A DNA stretch of 27,405 nt from Acanthamoeba castellanii str. Neff (lineage: Eukaryota; Discosea; Longamoebia; Acanthamoebidae): assembly GCF_000313135.1 (NCBI RefSeq), contig NW_004457668.1, positions 2,197-29,601 on the forward strand. The letters run 5' to 3'. The notes under the pieces are model-generated. The model was not told the DNA's origin. It worked only from the letters and a program-made list of their open reading frames with translations, and did not search any database. Shown here piece after piece: positions 1-10,179 of the stretch (its first letter is position 1; each line of letters opens with the position of its first letter). Position numbers and translations under genes: made by a program.

Positions 1-1
1 G

Positions 2-916
2 CTGCTTCTCGACAAGTACTTCTTGAAGGTTACAACCCGAGCTCCGTTCACCAGGTGGAAGCAATTTAATCGTATTTCGATTGATTTGATTGATTTGATT
101 TGATTTCCTGTTCATTTGCAGGTGGGGCTCAATGTATACAACGATCTGAAGAAGCTGCGTGCTCAGTACTTTCTCACCCCACGAGGGCTGCTCGATGTGT
201 CTGAGATGGCGCGCGAGCTCGGGTACGAGCGCTTGGGCCTGGCCTCGCTTGCGCAAGAGCTCCTCGGCCAGCGCCTGGCCAAGGGCAAGGCGCGCAGCAA
301 CTGGGCCAACCGCCAGCTCACCCCCGAACAGCTCTCGTACGCCGCCACCGACGCCTTCGCTACACTGCTCGTCTACAACGAGCTCGAGGCCATCGAGGTC
401 GAGGAGGACTACGAACCCTACTGGACCGTCGTGCACGCCAACGATGACGAAGCCGCAGTCAACGCGCAGCGCAAGCCCGTCGTTGCTGCCGACCCGCGCA
501 TCGACGAGCTCACGCGAAGCGTGCAGACGCTCAACCAGCTCAACGCCAACATGGCCGCCCGGCTAGCCGCCGTCGAAGCTGAGACCCAGCGCGCCAGGGC
601 CGCCTTCGAGCAGCGCATCGCGACGCTCGAGGCCGAGAACCGACGGCTGCTCGCCGAGCTGGCCCGAATCAGCCCACAATACCAACAAGCGCCCGTTGTC
701 TCGCAGCCCGCCCAGCGCCAGGCCCAGCCGTACCAGCCGCCGCCCTATCAGGAGCAAGTCGCGTCAGTCTTCATGCCGCACCCACAGCAGACAGCGACCG
801 CCACCAAGCAGCGAAAGCCCCAGAGGGGGGGCCCGCGTCGCGGCAGCGGAGGCGGTGGTGGTGGGGCTCGTGGTGCGCCCAACCACCCACGTGCTGGCGG
901 CCCCTCGGGCCAGTAG
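2..916 (+). CDS. WRN-type 3'-5' exonuclease, C-terminal part (5' end outside window)
   Basis: Two exons are visible: 2-28 and 122-916, joined across a 93-base GT-AG intron (phase 0). The junction reads YFLK/VGLNVYNDLKKL, which is the Exo II motif of the DEDDy exonuclease fold with its Asp. About 70 residues later comes NWANRQLTPEQLSYAATDA, the Exo III motif with catalytic Tyr and Asp. This stretch resembles the WRN exonuclease domain more than RNase D. Exo I (DxE) must lie left of the window. Family members remove nucleotides from DNA or RNA 3' ends. The fold is followed by a coiled coil (about 55 residues), a Pro/Gln-rich stretch and a basic Gly/Arg tail with an RGG and a run of six Gly, ending at TAG. 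The tail could bind nucleic acid; that is inference. It converges on gene A, whose stop is 93 bases away. Confidence 0.85.
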
Positions 917-1009
917 GCGCTCTGTGCCCTTCACCAGCTTGTAAGATCAACAACACAACAACTACAGTGCAACCAAGAACAACAAGAATAAGGGGTGCAT
1001 GGCCTGGCG

Positions 1010-1051
1010 CTATGCACAACCGATGTCGTCGGCCAGACTCGAGAACAGTTG

Positions 1052-1088
<37 letters not shown>

Positions 1089-2775
1089 GGAGGCGAGCGC
1101 AGCATGTCGGCGACCAGCTCGTCCAGGTCGAATGTGTCGTTGTCGAGCTCCTGCTGGCCGACGGCGGAGAACAGGTCACCGTTCTCGTCCCACGACTGGT
1201 GCTGAGGGAGCTGGTCCTCTCTTCGATCGAAGCCAGCATCGTCGACGTTGCCCTGGTCTGCGGCCTGCTGCGCCTCCGCAGAAAGCGATGGTGCCGCTGG
1301 TGGTACAGAGTGGAGCAGGAAAGGCGTAGAATAGAGCGCAAGCTTGGCACGGAGCAGGGATTGCAGGAGCGGGTCATGAAGCAACGAGGTCAGGTCCTGC
1401 GGCGCGGGTGAGGGCAGCCCGCTCTCGACCACCCGGTCAAACCGCACCAGGTGCCACTTGGTTTGAGGAAGCCCCTAAAGTGGAATCAAACTGCAGTTTA
1501 ACGCTCCTATTCACGGACAGGCACACGCAAGCACATCACCGCACACGCACAGAATGGAATGCAGCTGTACCGGCGGGCCGGGCCACAAGTTCTGGTGCTG
1601 GCATTGGATTCGGCAGCCCTCGCCGCTCTTGCGCCGCCACACGATGCTGGTGGTGAAGGGCGGTCCCACGCGTGTGGGCGGTGGCTCACACTGGATCGCC
1701 GCCATGAACACTGCCAGTGTGTCAATGTCGGGGTACCCGATGTCTGTGATGTGGCGGCTCACCAGCTCCTCCTGCGTGTGCGCGTGCTGTGCGTCAGCCC
1801 ACTTGTGTGGTGGAGGTGGCAGGGCAGTAGGTACAGGCCAGTAGCCCAAGAGAGCGCAGGCGCTGGGTGAGCCGTAGGAGATGGTCGGATTGTCCGTCTT
1901 CTCCACAGAGCGCAGCACGATGAACGCTTGGCTGGTGTGAGAGCGTGTGGTGCGGTGTGCGGTGTGCGGTGGTGTGCGCGCGCGTGAGTGTATGTAAGGG
2001 CGATGCTGTTTCAACACGGTCTGGCGTCTAGAGCTCATCGGAACGGACGAACCTGATGTCGGCGATGACGAGACTGCTTCCGGTGTAATCGCGAAGGAAG
2101 GGCAACGCTTGGGAAACCGACAAGGCCCGCGGGAATGGCGAGCCCATGTCGAGCCCCTCGCTCCTCGAGATTGTCGTAGAAGATGACAAGATGGCAGACT
2201 GGGCGGGCATGGTTGATGACAAGGTCGAGGTCGATGGCGATGGCGGTGATGAGGTGAAGGTGGAGGATGTGAGAATGTGGGCTATGAGGGCGTTGATGCG
2301 GCTGTCGTTCTGCTCCTGCAGGCGCTCGAGCTGCCGAATCCGCTGCTGGCTCTGCTTGTGAAGCGCTCGCAGCTCGCTGACCTCTACGCTCAGCTCCCTG
2401 TTCTGCTTCTTCACATTCCGCATGTCGTCGGCCAGCATCGTCACCAGGGTCTTCAGCATGAAGAGTTGTTGGTCGTCCGCTCCTCCTGACCTGTCGTTGC
2501 TTGGCCTAAGAGGAGAAGCGCTAGGGCGCTGCTGCTTGTTACCATCGGAGTTGGCCTTGGAAGCGTTGCTGGGTCGTCCGCGCTTGCGCGGCGGGGGCGC
2601 ATGACACGCATCGGCAGTGCCCAGCTGCGCGCACCGACGACACGGCGCCGCCCTTGGGAGACAAAGAGTCAGTTGATCCCGGGGGTGTTTGGGCGGGGGG
2701 GGGCAACCTGTCGCACAGAGCGTGAGCCTCACGGCAAGGAGCACAAGCTTTCCTGCTATCACCGACCAACGACAT
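1010..2775 (-). CDS. Zn2Cys6-PAS regulator A
   Basis: Five exons, in coding order 2775-2708, 2652-2053, 1931-1835, 1771-1571 and 1474-1010, give 476 residues with phases agreeing at every junction. The start is the first ATG, only ten residues before the cluster. Cysteines 11, 14, 21, 27, 30 and 39 form a binuclear zinc cluster split by a phase-2 intron after residue 22. RKRGRP (residues 45-50) is an AT-hook-like core. A coiled coil spans about 84-145, then a Ser/Thr-rich linker, the block LPFLRDY near the end of exon 2, and a degenerate PAS-like domain in exons 3-4 (AFIVLRSVEKTD...YGSPSACALLGY). Exon 5 begins with KWHLVRF and carries a run of ten Gly and an acidic-hydrophobic motif DLDELVADML. 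Predicted nuclear DNA-binding regulator. It is the closest relative of gene B; target genes and ligand are unknown. Confidence 0.87.
1053..1082. repeat. (CCG)10 trinucleotide run coding for poly-Gly
   Basis: Ten perfect CCG units on the plus strand encode ten consecutive Gly near the C-terminus of gene A on the minus strand. The matching site in gene B has only six Gly, so the run has changed length since the duplication. Confidence 0.95.
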
Positions 2776-2844
2776 GACGGAGAAGCCCTCGATGGTACCC
2801 TATGCCTCTCTTCAACACACCCCCGGCGACTTACGCTTGGTCAC

Positions 2845-2902
2845 GCTGTGCTGCTTCGGGTGGCGCTTGCCTAGAAAAAGAAAGACTGCGGCCGCCAATA
2901 GC
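2845..2902. repeat. Intergenic segment, inverted relative to 5170-5222
   Basis: The plus strand here (core GCTGTG...CTTCGGGTGG...CTGCGGCCGCCAAT) matches the minus strand at 5170-5222 with small gaps. The copy at 5170-5222 lies between the kinase and gene B, and this one lies upstream of gene A. The flanking gene copies are in the same orientation, so only this spacer segment is flipped. Confidence 0.75.
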
Positions 2903-2977
2903 ATATAAACCTTACCAACTCCGCCATTCGGGCGGCCGCTTGCAACTCCGAGCCTGGGCAAGGGGAGAGCGTTTGTC

Positions 2978-3090
2978 AGGCGGGCAAGCTGGCGCTCCAG
3001 TTCGCGAATCTTGCTCTCGCGCTCGGCCAGCTCGTTGCGCTGCATCTCTCGTTGCGCCGTCTCTTCCTCTCCAGCGCTTCATTCAGCCGG
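2978..3090 (-). pseudogene. Decayed copy of the kinase C-terminal coiled-coil exon
   Basis: Read on the minus strand, this stretch gives RNELAERESKIRELERQLAR, identical to the coiled coil in the last exon of the eIF2-alpha kinase (5253-5438). Upstream of it, in another frame, RLNEALERK matches the kinase's RLNEELESK, so a frameshift separates the two parts. There is no kinase domain and no plausible start nearby. It sits between gene B's stop and gene A's start, exactly where the intact kinase end sits relative to gene B. It marks one end of the segmental duplication that produced genes A and B. Confidence 0.85.
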
Positions 3091-3124
3091 CACGGCCACG
3101 GCACGGGTGCTCCATGGCCTGGCG

Positions 3125-5099
3125 CTATGCAAACCCGATGTCGTCGGCCAGGCTTGAGAACAGTTGGCCGCCGCCGCCGCCGCCGCTGTCGGGAGGCGAG
3201 CGCAGCATGTCGGCGACCAGCTCGTCCAGGTCGAGTGTGTCGTTGTCGAGCTCCTGCTGGCCGACGGCGGAGAACAGGTCACCATTCTCCGACTGGTGCT
3301 GAGGGAGCTGGTCCTCTCTTCGATCGAAGCCAGCATCGTCGACGTTGCCCTGCTCTGCAGCCTGCTGCGCCTCCGCAGAAAGCGATGGTGCCGCTGGTGG
3401 TGCTGCCGGCACAGCAGGGAGCAGGGAAGAGGCGGAACGGCGAGCAATACGTTTGGCGCGGAGCAGGGATTGCAGGAGCGGGTCATGAAGCAACGAGGCC
3501 AAGTCCGGCGGTGCGGGTGAGGGCAACCCGTCCTCGACCACCCGGTCAAACCGCACCAGGTGCCACTTGGTTTGAGGAAGCCCCTATTTGGAAATCAAAC
3601 CAAAGTTAATCACGCACCACGCATCACGCGCCACAACACTTGGAATGGAACACTTGGAAGGGGCTGGCAGCTCCTGTACCGGCGGGCCGGGCCACAAGTT
3701 CTGGTGCTGGCATTGGATTCGGCAGCCCTCGCCGCTTTTGAGCTGCCAAGTGAAGCTGGTGGTGAAGGGCGTTCCCACGCGGCCGGGTGGTGGCCTGCGC
3801 TGGATCTCCACCATGAGCACCACCGTCGTGTCAACGTCGGGACACCCGATGTCCGTGATGGGTCGGTTCATCAGCTCCTCCTGCGTGTACGCGTGACCGC
3901 AGTCGTGCCGTGTGTGTGTGGTGTGTGTGTGGTCAGCCCTATCGTGTCTAGTGCGAGCTAATGCAAGAATCGCTTTGCGAAGAGATAGGTACAGGCCAGT
4001 AGCCCAAGAGCGTGCCGGCACTGGGCGAGCAGTACGAGATGGCCGGACTGTCCGTCTTCTTCACAGAGCGCAGCACGATGAACGCTTGGCTGTTGTGCGT
4101 GCGTGCGTGTGCGTGTGTGTGCGTGGGTTTTGATTGCAATCTAAGGTGAGGGTGATTTCTCACAGCGTCGACCGAGAGGATGACCAGAACTGACGAACCT
4201 GATGTCGGCTATGATGAGCCTGGCTCCGCTGTAGTCGCGTAGAAAGGGCAACGCTTGGAAAACCGACGCAGCGCGCGGGAACGGCGCGCCCATGTCGAGC
4301 CCATCGCTACTGGAGAATAACGCCGGAGGCGGAGGGAATGAAAAGGGCACCGCCTTGATCTGCTGGTATGACGACGACGACGGCGAGAAGAGCATAGATG
4401 ACGAGAGGGCAGACTGGGCAGGTATCGTTGACGACAAAGTTGATGTCGAAGTGGAAGCGGAAGCGGAAGTTGAAGCGGTCGTAAATGGCGATGGCAGGGA
4501 TGAAGTCGATGGCGGTGAGGAGGTCGACGTGGAGGTGATGTGAGCGATGAGAGTGCTGATGTTGTTGGCATTCTGCTGCTGTAGGCGCTCGAGCTGCCGA
4601 ATTCGCTGCTGGCTCTGCTTCCTATACTCGCGCAGCTTGCTGACCTCCGCGCTCAGTTCCATGTTCTGCCTCTTCACGTTCCGCATGTCGTCGACCAGCA
4701 TCGTCACCAGGGTCTTCAGCATGAAGAGTTGTTGGTCGTCCGCTCCATCGCCTTCACCACCGGCAGCAACGTTGTGGGGGAGAGGAGCACCAGCACTGGG
4801 GGCGGGTGCAGATGTGACTGGGCGCTGCTGCTTGCTGCTGTGATTGGAGAGGGTCTTGGAAGCCTTGCTCGGCCGTCCGCGCTTGCGCCCTGGGACCACA
4901 CGGCATGCATCGGCCCTGCCCAGCTGCACGCATCGACCGCACGGCTCTGCTCTAAAGAAGACATTCAAACTCACGAGTTTAGGATTAAAGATGAAAGCAC
5001 ATTCGATGAATTCAAAATGCATAGGGGCGTGGGCAACCTGTCGCAGAGGGTATGAGCTTCACGACAAGGAGCACAAGGTTGCCGGCCAGCACCTGACAT
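3125..5099 (-). CDS. Zn2Cys6-PAS regulator B
   Basis: Five exons, 5099-5038, 4951-4199, 4089-3993, 3880-3680 and 3583-3125, give 523 residues. Exons 3 and 4 have the same lengths as in gene A (97 and 201 bases). Zinc-cluster cysteines are 9, 12, 19, 25, 28 and 37, again interrupted by a phase-2 intron, with RKRGRP at 43-48. The coiled coil (DDQQLFMLKTLVTMLVDDMR onward) is nearly identical to gene A. The linker is longer and Ser/Thr-rich, followed by LPFLRDY and the PAS-like exons. The C-terminus has six Gly and DLDELVADML. Introns are shorter on homology and richer in TG repeats, as in the intron at 3881-3992. It starts 153 bases after the kinase stop, in the same orientation. Predicted nuclear regulator, sister copy of gene A. 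Confidence 0.88.
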
Positions 5100-5169
5100 A
5101 ACGCATCTGAAATCTCTGCCGGAGACCCTCCACCTTCCGTGTAGCGTGTTGGGTTTTTTTTTTTTTCGC

Positions 5170-5222
5170 GATTGGCGGCCGCAGCTTTTCTTTGTTGGCA
5201 CCAACCACCCGAAGCACAGCAG
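5170..5222. repeat. Partner of the inverted segment at 2845-2902
   Basis: This lies in the 153-base spacer between the kinase stop and gene B's start. A run of twelve T on the plus strand (about 5155-5166) adjoins it. The minus strand matches 2845-2902. Confidence 0.75.
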
Positions 5223-5252
5223 GAGCAAACAGGAGCGGTGTCCGGAGATGAC

Positions 5253-8200
5253 TCAAGGCGACAACGGAGAGGGACTGGTGTTGGTGTTGGTGTTTGGTGA
5301 GCCGGCTCCTGCTGCAGCCAGGCGGGCAAGCTGGCGCTCCAGTTCGCGAATCTTGCTCTCGCGCTCGGCCAGCTCGTTGCGCTGCTTCTCGATGAGCCGG
5401 TTCTTGCTCTCCAGCTCTTCGTTCAGCCGCTCCAACGACTGCATACAACCACAGCGACCACTTAGCATCATAAAAGATAATCGTAGCCACCTGCACAGGT
5501 GTTTATTGGGGGGGAGCGCACCTCTTCGTGCTTGTGCTGTGAGAGGAGCGGGAGGGCGAGCAGCTCGGCAGCCGACGGACGCAGCTCGGGGCGCGGAGAC
5601 AGCATTCGCATGATCACGCTCGCCTGTATGTGGCCCGAAAGAGAGGTGACGGCAACACGTTAGTGTCATGCCAGTGTGAACGCCAGGCCTGGTGATGCGC
5701 GAAGGCGCGTGCCGAGTGTGGGACGCTTCGCAGTACCTCCTCGGGAAACATGAGAGGGATGTGCGGCGGCAGGACCAACTTCTCGCGCAGGTCCGAGAGA
5801 ACGAGCACCCGCTCCGTGGCCGTGCCGAACGGGTGGTAGAGCTCCAGCAGGATAATGCCCAATGCGTAGATGTCCTGCACACGTCCTTGGTAAGGCTACG
5901 CTCTCACAAGAACACGCACACACGCACGCGCACGCACAGTGCGGTACGTACCACGCTCTCGGAGTACTTGCCTCCCGCTGTCCGCTGCTCGGGCGCAGAA
6001 TAGCTGAGCGTGCCGCAGCCCGCCGTGTGCTCCTCGAGCATCTGGCCCTTGGCGTGATGGGCGACCATGCTCTTGCCACTGGTCTTTCCGTCCTCGTACG
6101 AATTCTTGGCGCTGTGATCGGCGTCGGCGTCGCCCACAAACACCTTGCGCTTGGCGAGTCCGAAGTCACCCAGCTTCACCACGCCATCGCACAAGAACAC
6201 GTTCGCGGGCTGCACGACACACAACGCAACAACAACACAAAATGTGAGAAAAGCGGATGTCAATCGAAAGCTGTAGTTACGCACTTTGAGGTCTCTGTGG
6301 ATGATGTGCTTGGAGTGCACGTGCTGCAAGGCCTCGACCATTTGCTTGAAGATATGCAGATTCTCCTCCCGCACCACCGTGCGGCCTTCTCGCGACTGTT
6401 TTCGTACACGCACACACGAGATCAGAAAAAAAGGTGGGCCAACGCATCTTGTGAAAGGCCGAGACTACAGAGAGCGCTATCGGCGAGCAGACAGGAGAAT
6501 TATTCTACATACCAGCCAGTGTTGGAGGGTGATGTCGTCGTAGCACTGCATCTGGATGTAGAGGGTGTGCGTGAGCGGCGCGCTGCCACTCACCACCTTC
6601 GCCTCGTCACCAGAGTGGTGCTCGTCGTCGTCGTCGTCACTGTTGTCGCCGACGTCATTGGGCCGCCAGGGCACCAGCTGCCCTTCGGGCGAAAGGCTCA
6701 GCCGTGGAAGCACCGCACCGGCCTTGAGGCCTCGGGTCAACCCTCGCTTTGCGTTTGCCTTTGCCTTCGCCTTGGCCTTCGCGATATCGTGGCTTCGCTT
6801 TCGGCTCATCGACCGCTTCAGCTTGCTGCCGGAACGCTTCGCCGGCCTCGTCACCGCTTTCGTTTTCTTCGTGTTCTTCTTCTTCTTCTTCACCACCGTT
6901 ACGTCCTTCGCGCTTTCCTGACCGCTGCTGCTGCTGCTGCCGCTGTCGCCGGCAAACTCGTTCGAGAAGAAGTCGCTTGCGTCTTCGGGGAAGAACCCTG
7001 TTGTTTGGCTAGCGTCATCATCTTCGTCATCGTCTTCGTCCTCGATGCTCGCCTCCTCGAGCTCGGCAGCCTCAATATCTTCGCCTTCGGTGTCCTTTTT
7101 GTTGTGGGTCGGCCTTTCAAAAATGTCGTCGTCTTCATCGTCATCATCGCCGTTGCCTTTACTGGACGCATCGTCGTCGGTCGATGGTGTGCCGCGGTCG
7201 AAGTAGTCGCAGTCGTCCTCTTCCTCGTCGCCGATTTCGTTGCTGAAGGCGCTCTCCTTCCACTCGGTGATGCCAGAGATACAACCCTTCCGTCGGTCCA
7301 GCTCGAGCAGCGGGGACGACACGCTCTCCGACGTCGACAGCAGTTCCGTGGCGTCAAGCGGGTTTCTTGGTATATCGACGCTGCTCGCACACAAACTTTA
7401 GAAGATGCCTTGGACGATGATCAAAGCATGAGGCGAGCGTACCTGAGAGTCGACTCCTCGCTCGCCTCGTACGAGTTCTCGGCTTTGCGCAGCATTTCCT
7501 CCAGATCGTGCGCCTGAATGGGCTCAATCCACTGAAGTGACCCGGCCGGTGAGTCGGATGTGGCAATCGCATGTTGACGGGAAGAGAGGCGACGTACGGC
7601 ATTATAATATCTACAAACATTTACATGGTCGAGAGAGGCCAGCGCTTGCACTTCTCTCACCACCTTTTCGAGCTTGCGCGTCGAACTGAAGAAGAAGACG
7701 ACGACGAAGCCGGACAATAAAGGTGATGAGTTCCTAGAAAAGCGAAGGATCGACGCTGTTCGGCGCTCAAAGAGGGCAAACAAGTACCGCTGTGAGACAC
7801 GAAAGTGGATCTTCTTGATGGCGTACACCCGGCCATCCAATAGCCGGTGAGCCTGCGCGTTCACGAAGGAGAGTGAGAAAAAAGCGCATGGAAACGGCGC
7901 TCGGTGCTAGCCAGAGTGTGGCGCATACATACCTTGAATACCGTGCCAAATCCACCATTGCCCAGGGTGCTGTCTTCGACGAACTCTTCGGCATAGCGGG
8001 AATTTGTGAACGGGAGGTAGGGCGACGAGTAGGGGAGAGCCAGCGGCGGCAGGGCCGACGACGAAGGGTTGGGGCACAGGATCTGCATCGGCAGGCACGG
8101 CGACGAGAAGTGGCGCGGCAGTCGCGGGAGCGCGGCACGCGACGACGCCCGCAGCGCAAAGCGCGAGCGCGGCAGAAGCTTGTGATCGCCGGCGTCCTTG

Positions 8201-9350
8201 CTGTCGCGCATGAACATGGAAGGATCGGCGAGGCCGATGGCCGCTGCGGTGGCGGCCGCCTTGGACGATCGCGAGACGCGCAAAGGTCCGGCAGCCGCGG
8301 TGTTCTGCGTAGCAGCGCTGGAGCCAAGGAGGTAGGTCAGCCGATCGGCACCGTTGGTCTTGTACTCCTTGAGGATGTTGCGCAGGAGCGAGTGCAGGCC
8401 AGGCGGCATGGCCTTGGCAGCGGCCGAGGTAGCGTTCTTGTCCAACAGAAGGGCCTGGAAGTGGTCGTACGACATGTCGAATATCTGTTTGCGCGTGGTG
8501 CGTTGCATCGCGGTGGGCCACGTCGAGTGTGCAGGGCGAAATGTGAGTTAGCGCTGTCGCTCTTCTCGCAGTGTTATCTTTGTGAAAACACTCGATGTAA
8601 AAGACGCGATGAAGGAAAGTGATGGCTTCCCGCTGCCGCCGGCACAGAGCCACAGAACGGGTAGTACTGCAGACACACACAACAACAAAGCGAGACGGAG
8701 AGAAAAGCGGGTGTGGCTTCGTCCTCTATGAGAGAACTCCACCCTTCTTCGAAATAGCCGATGCGCCGTGCGGAACGGAATGCGACGACAAAAAAGGACC
8801 GACGTGACGTGGCACACACAAAGAAAAGAAGAAGAGAAAAGGAAGAGGAAAGGAAAAGAGAAGGGCGAGACGCACGCCAGTGGTCATGAGGTGAAGGAGG
8901 ACCGTGCGGAAGCGGCCGTGGTCGAACGCGCTCAGCTGCCAGAAGTACTCCAACAAAAACAGATGGAAGTACACTGCGAAAAGAAGAAGGGAGATGAGCA
9001 ACAACGCTGGCGAGGAGAATGCGGGACGTACTGTTCGATTGATCGTCGCCTTCGTCTTCACGAAGGAAGGCGGGAGGTTTCTTGGGGTTCGAAACCTTTG
9101 CATGAAGCGTATCGGTGTCCAAATCGTCCTTCCATTTGCGGTGCCTCGCATGCTCCATCAGTACGCTCTCATTTCGCCCCGGCTTGGTTTCGTTTGCCGC
9201 CCGTCGCAAATCTTGCACCGTGCCTGCTCGCGCCAGCACCGGATCGAATCCCTTTTTCTTCGTTCCATTGCCCTTCTTGCGGTTCAGGAGGAGCTCGAGC
9301 CAGCCCCTCCGCTCCTCCTCTTCAAACGCTATGGGCTGGCCTGCTCTCAT
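5253..9350 (-). CDS. eIF2-alpha kinase (PEK/GCN2/HRI family)
   Basis: Exons assigned in coding order: 9350-9032, 8973-8876, an unresolved piece around 8640-8560, 8484(or ATG 8508)-7933, 7852-7788, 7685-7598, 7531-7443, 7380-6513, 6395-6285, 6209-5952, 5874-5737, 5623-5522 and 5438-5253. Visible landmarks are the glycine loop LGNGGFGTVFK, the VAIK-type lysine (VYAIKKI), DHVNVCRYYNA/WIEP, LYIQMQ...TLQHWL, the catalytic loop IHRDLK/PANVFL, GDFGLAK, and the activation segment AGCGTLSYSAPEQ. YYNAWIE and LYIQMQ are typical of eIF2-alpha kinases, which phosphorylate eIF2-alpha Ser51 and reduce translation under stress. A charged insert of roughly 300 residues with acidic runs and alternating Lys-Ala separates the lobes. 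The protein ends in a coiled coil. No RWD domain is visible, so an HRI-like type is possible but not settled. The N-terminal exon junction near 8500-8640 is uncertain; the gene may instead begin at ATG 8508. Confidence 0.88.
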
Positions 9351-9395
9351 CTCACCTCTGTACAATACGGATTTTTTCGCCTCTCGATTTCCTCC

Positions 9396-9878
9396 TCAAT
9401 TAAATTCTGTTGTTCGATGCTTCGCCTTTCGTTTGCCCCTCTCGCCGTCCTTCCAATCCTTCGTTTGCTTGCTGCTGGCGTTGGTTGTGTCCCGGTGCAG
9501 AAATGAAGGGTCGGGCGGTGGCTGGTGAGTGGGTGGTTGAGGCAGAAGATGTAGTGGCCACGAAGAGCTCACGGCAACCGCGGCGATCGGCTGTGGGCGC
9601 GAGTTGTTGGTTGTGTGCCTCCAACCCCAAAATTCAACCGTAATTCTCTGTCGGCCGTTTGGGGTGCTGTTGGCGGTGCGTGGGGTCGCCGCTCTGCTTG
9701 ATGAGTTGTGGCTGAATGGTGAAGAGCTAGGTGAGTTAGGTGCATGAACAGCCGGCACACCAACAGTGCCGGTAGATGTGAAGAGGCCGTACCTCTGCGG
9801 TGAAGTGCAAGTGTGTGGCGGGAGTTGTTCTGTGTGCTCACGGCCTTGTTGATGGCCCGGGGTGTACACCGCGGGCAT
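9396..9878 (-). other. Open stretch upstream of the kinase; possible 5' exon
   Basis: A 160-codon open frame from ATG 9878 is Pro/Ser/Thr-rich, with a protein-like section (SPSSSPFSHNSSSRAATPRT). I found no donor/acceptor pair that joins it in phase to the kinase's first assigned exon. It may be a separate 5' exon, untranslated leader or chance. Apart from this, 9351-10179 holds no gene I can support. Confidence 0.25.
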
Positions 9879-9909
9879 GGACTTAGTCAGCGGGCAGCCA
9901 CGTACCAGG

Positions 9910-9917
9910 TGACGTCA
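9910..9917. promoter_or_regulatory. Perfect CRE/ATF-type palindrome TGACGTCA
   Basis: An eight-base palindrome matching the animal and fungal CREB/ATF bZIP consensus lies about 560 bases upstream of the kinase ATG. A second copy at 25988-25995 falls in an intron of gene I. Eight bases recur by chance at this window size, so regulation is only a possibility. Confidence 0.25.
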
Positions 9918-10179
9918 GCGGAGGGCACGACACCTCCTCGAAAATTTCTAGTTGGCAAGATTGCTGCGAAATTAATTCTAAATTCCCACCAGACCGTGCT
10001 CGCGCCCCGCACTCAAAAGGCCAAGACCGCACTGGCGCAGGGGAGATGAACGGGAATGCCCTGGTTTGGTGGGCGGAGGCTACGGGACAGCTCAAGGCCC
10101 TCGCCCGCAACCGAACCGGATCGCCCCTTTCGTGAGGCTGCAGAACGAGCGCTCCGTTTATTGCGCGGCGGGAGAAGGC

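Noticed and set aside
967..1329. Arg-rich and Ala-rich plus-strand frames over the GCC repeat
   Set aside because: They are shadows of gene A's last exon; the minus strand gives the shared C-terminal motifs and a stop in the same place as gene B.
5862..7517. 551-codon open frame on the plus strand
   Set aside because: It is antisense to the eIF2-alpha kinase exons; its Val/Leu/Ala-rich wording comes from the complement of acidic and Lys-rich codons, and the minus strand shows unmistakable kinase motifs.
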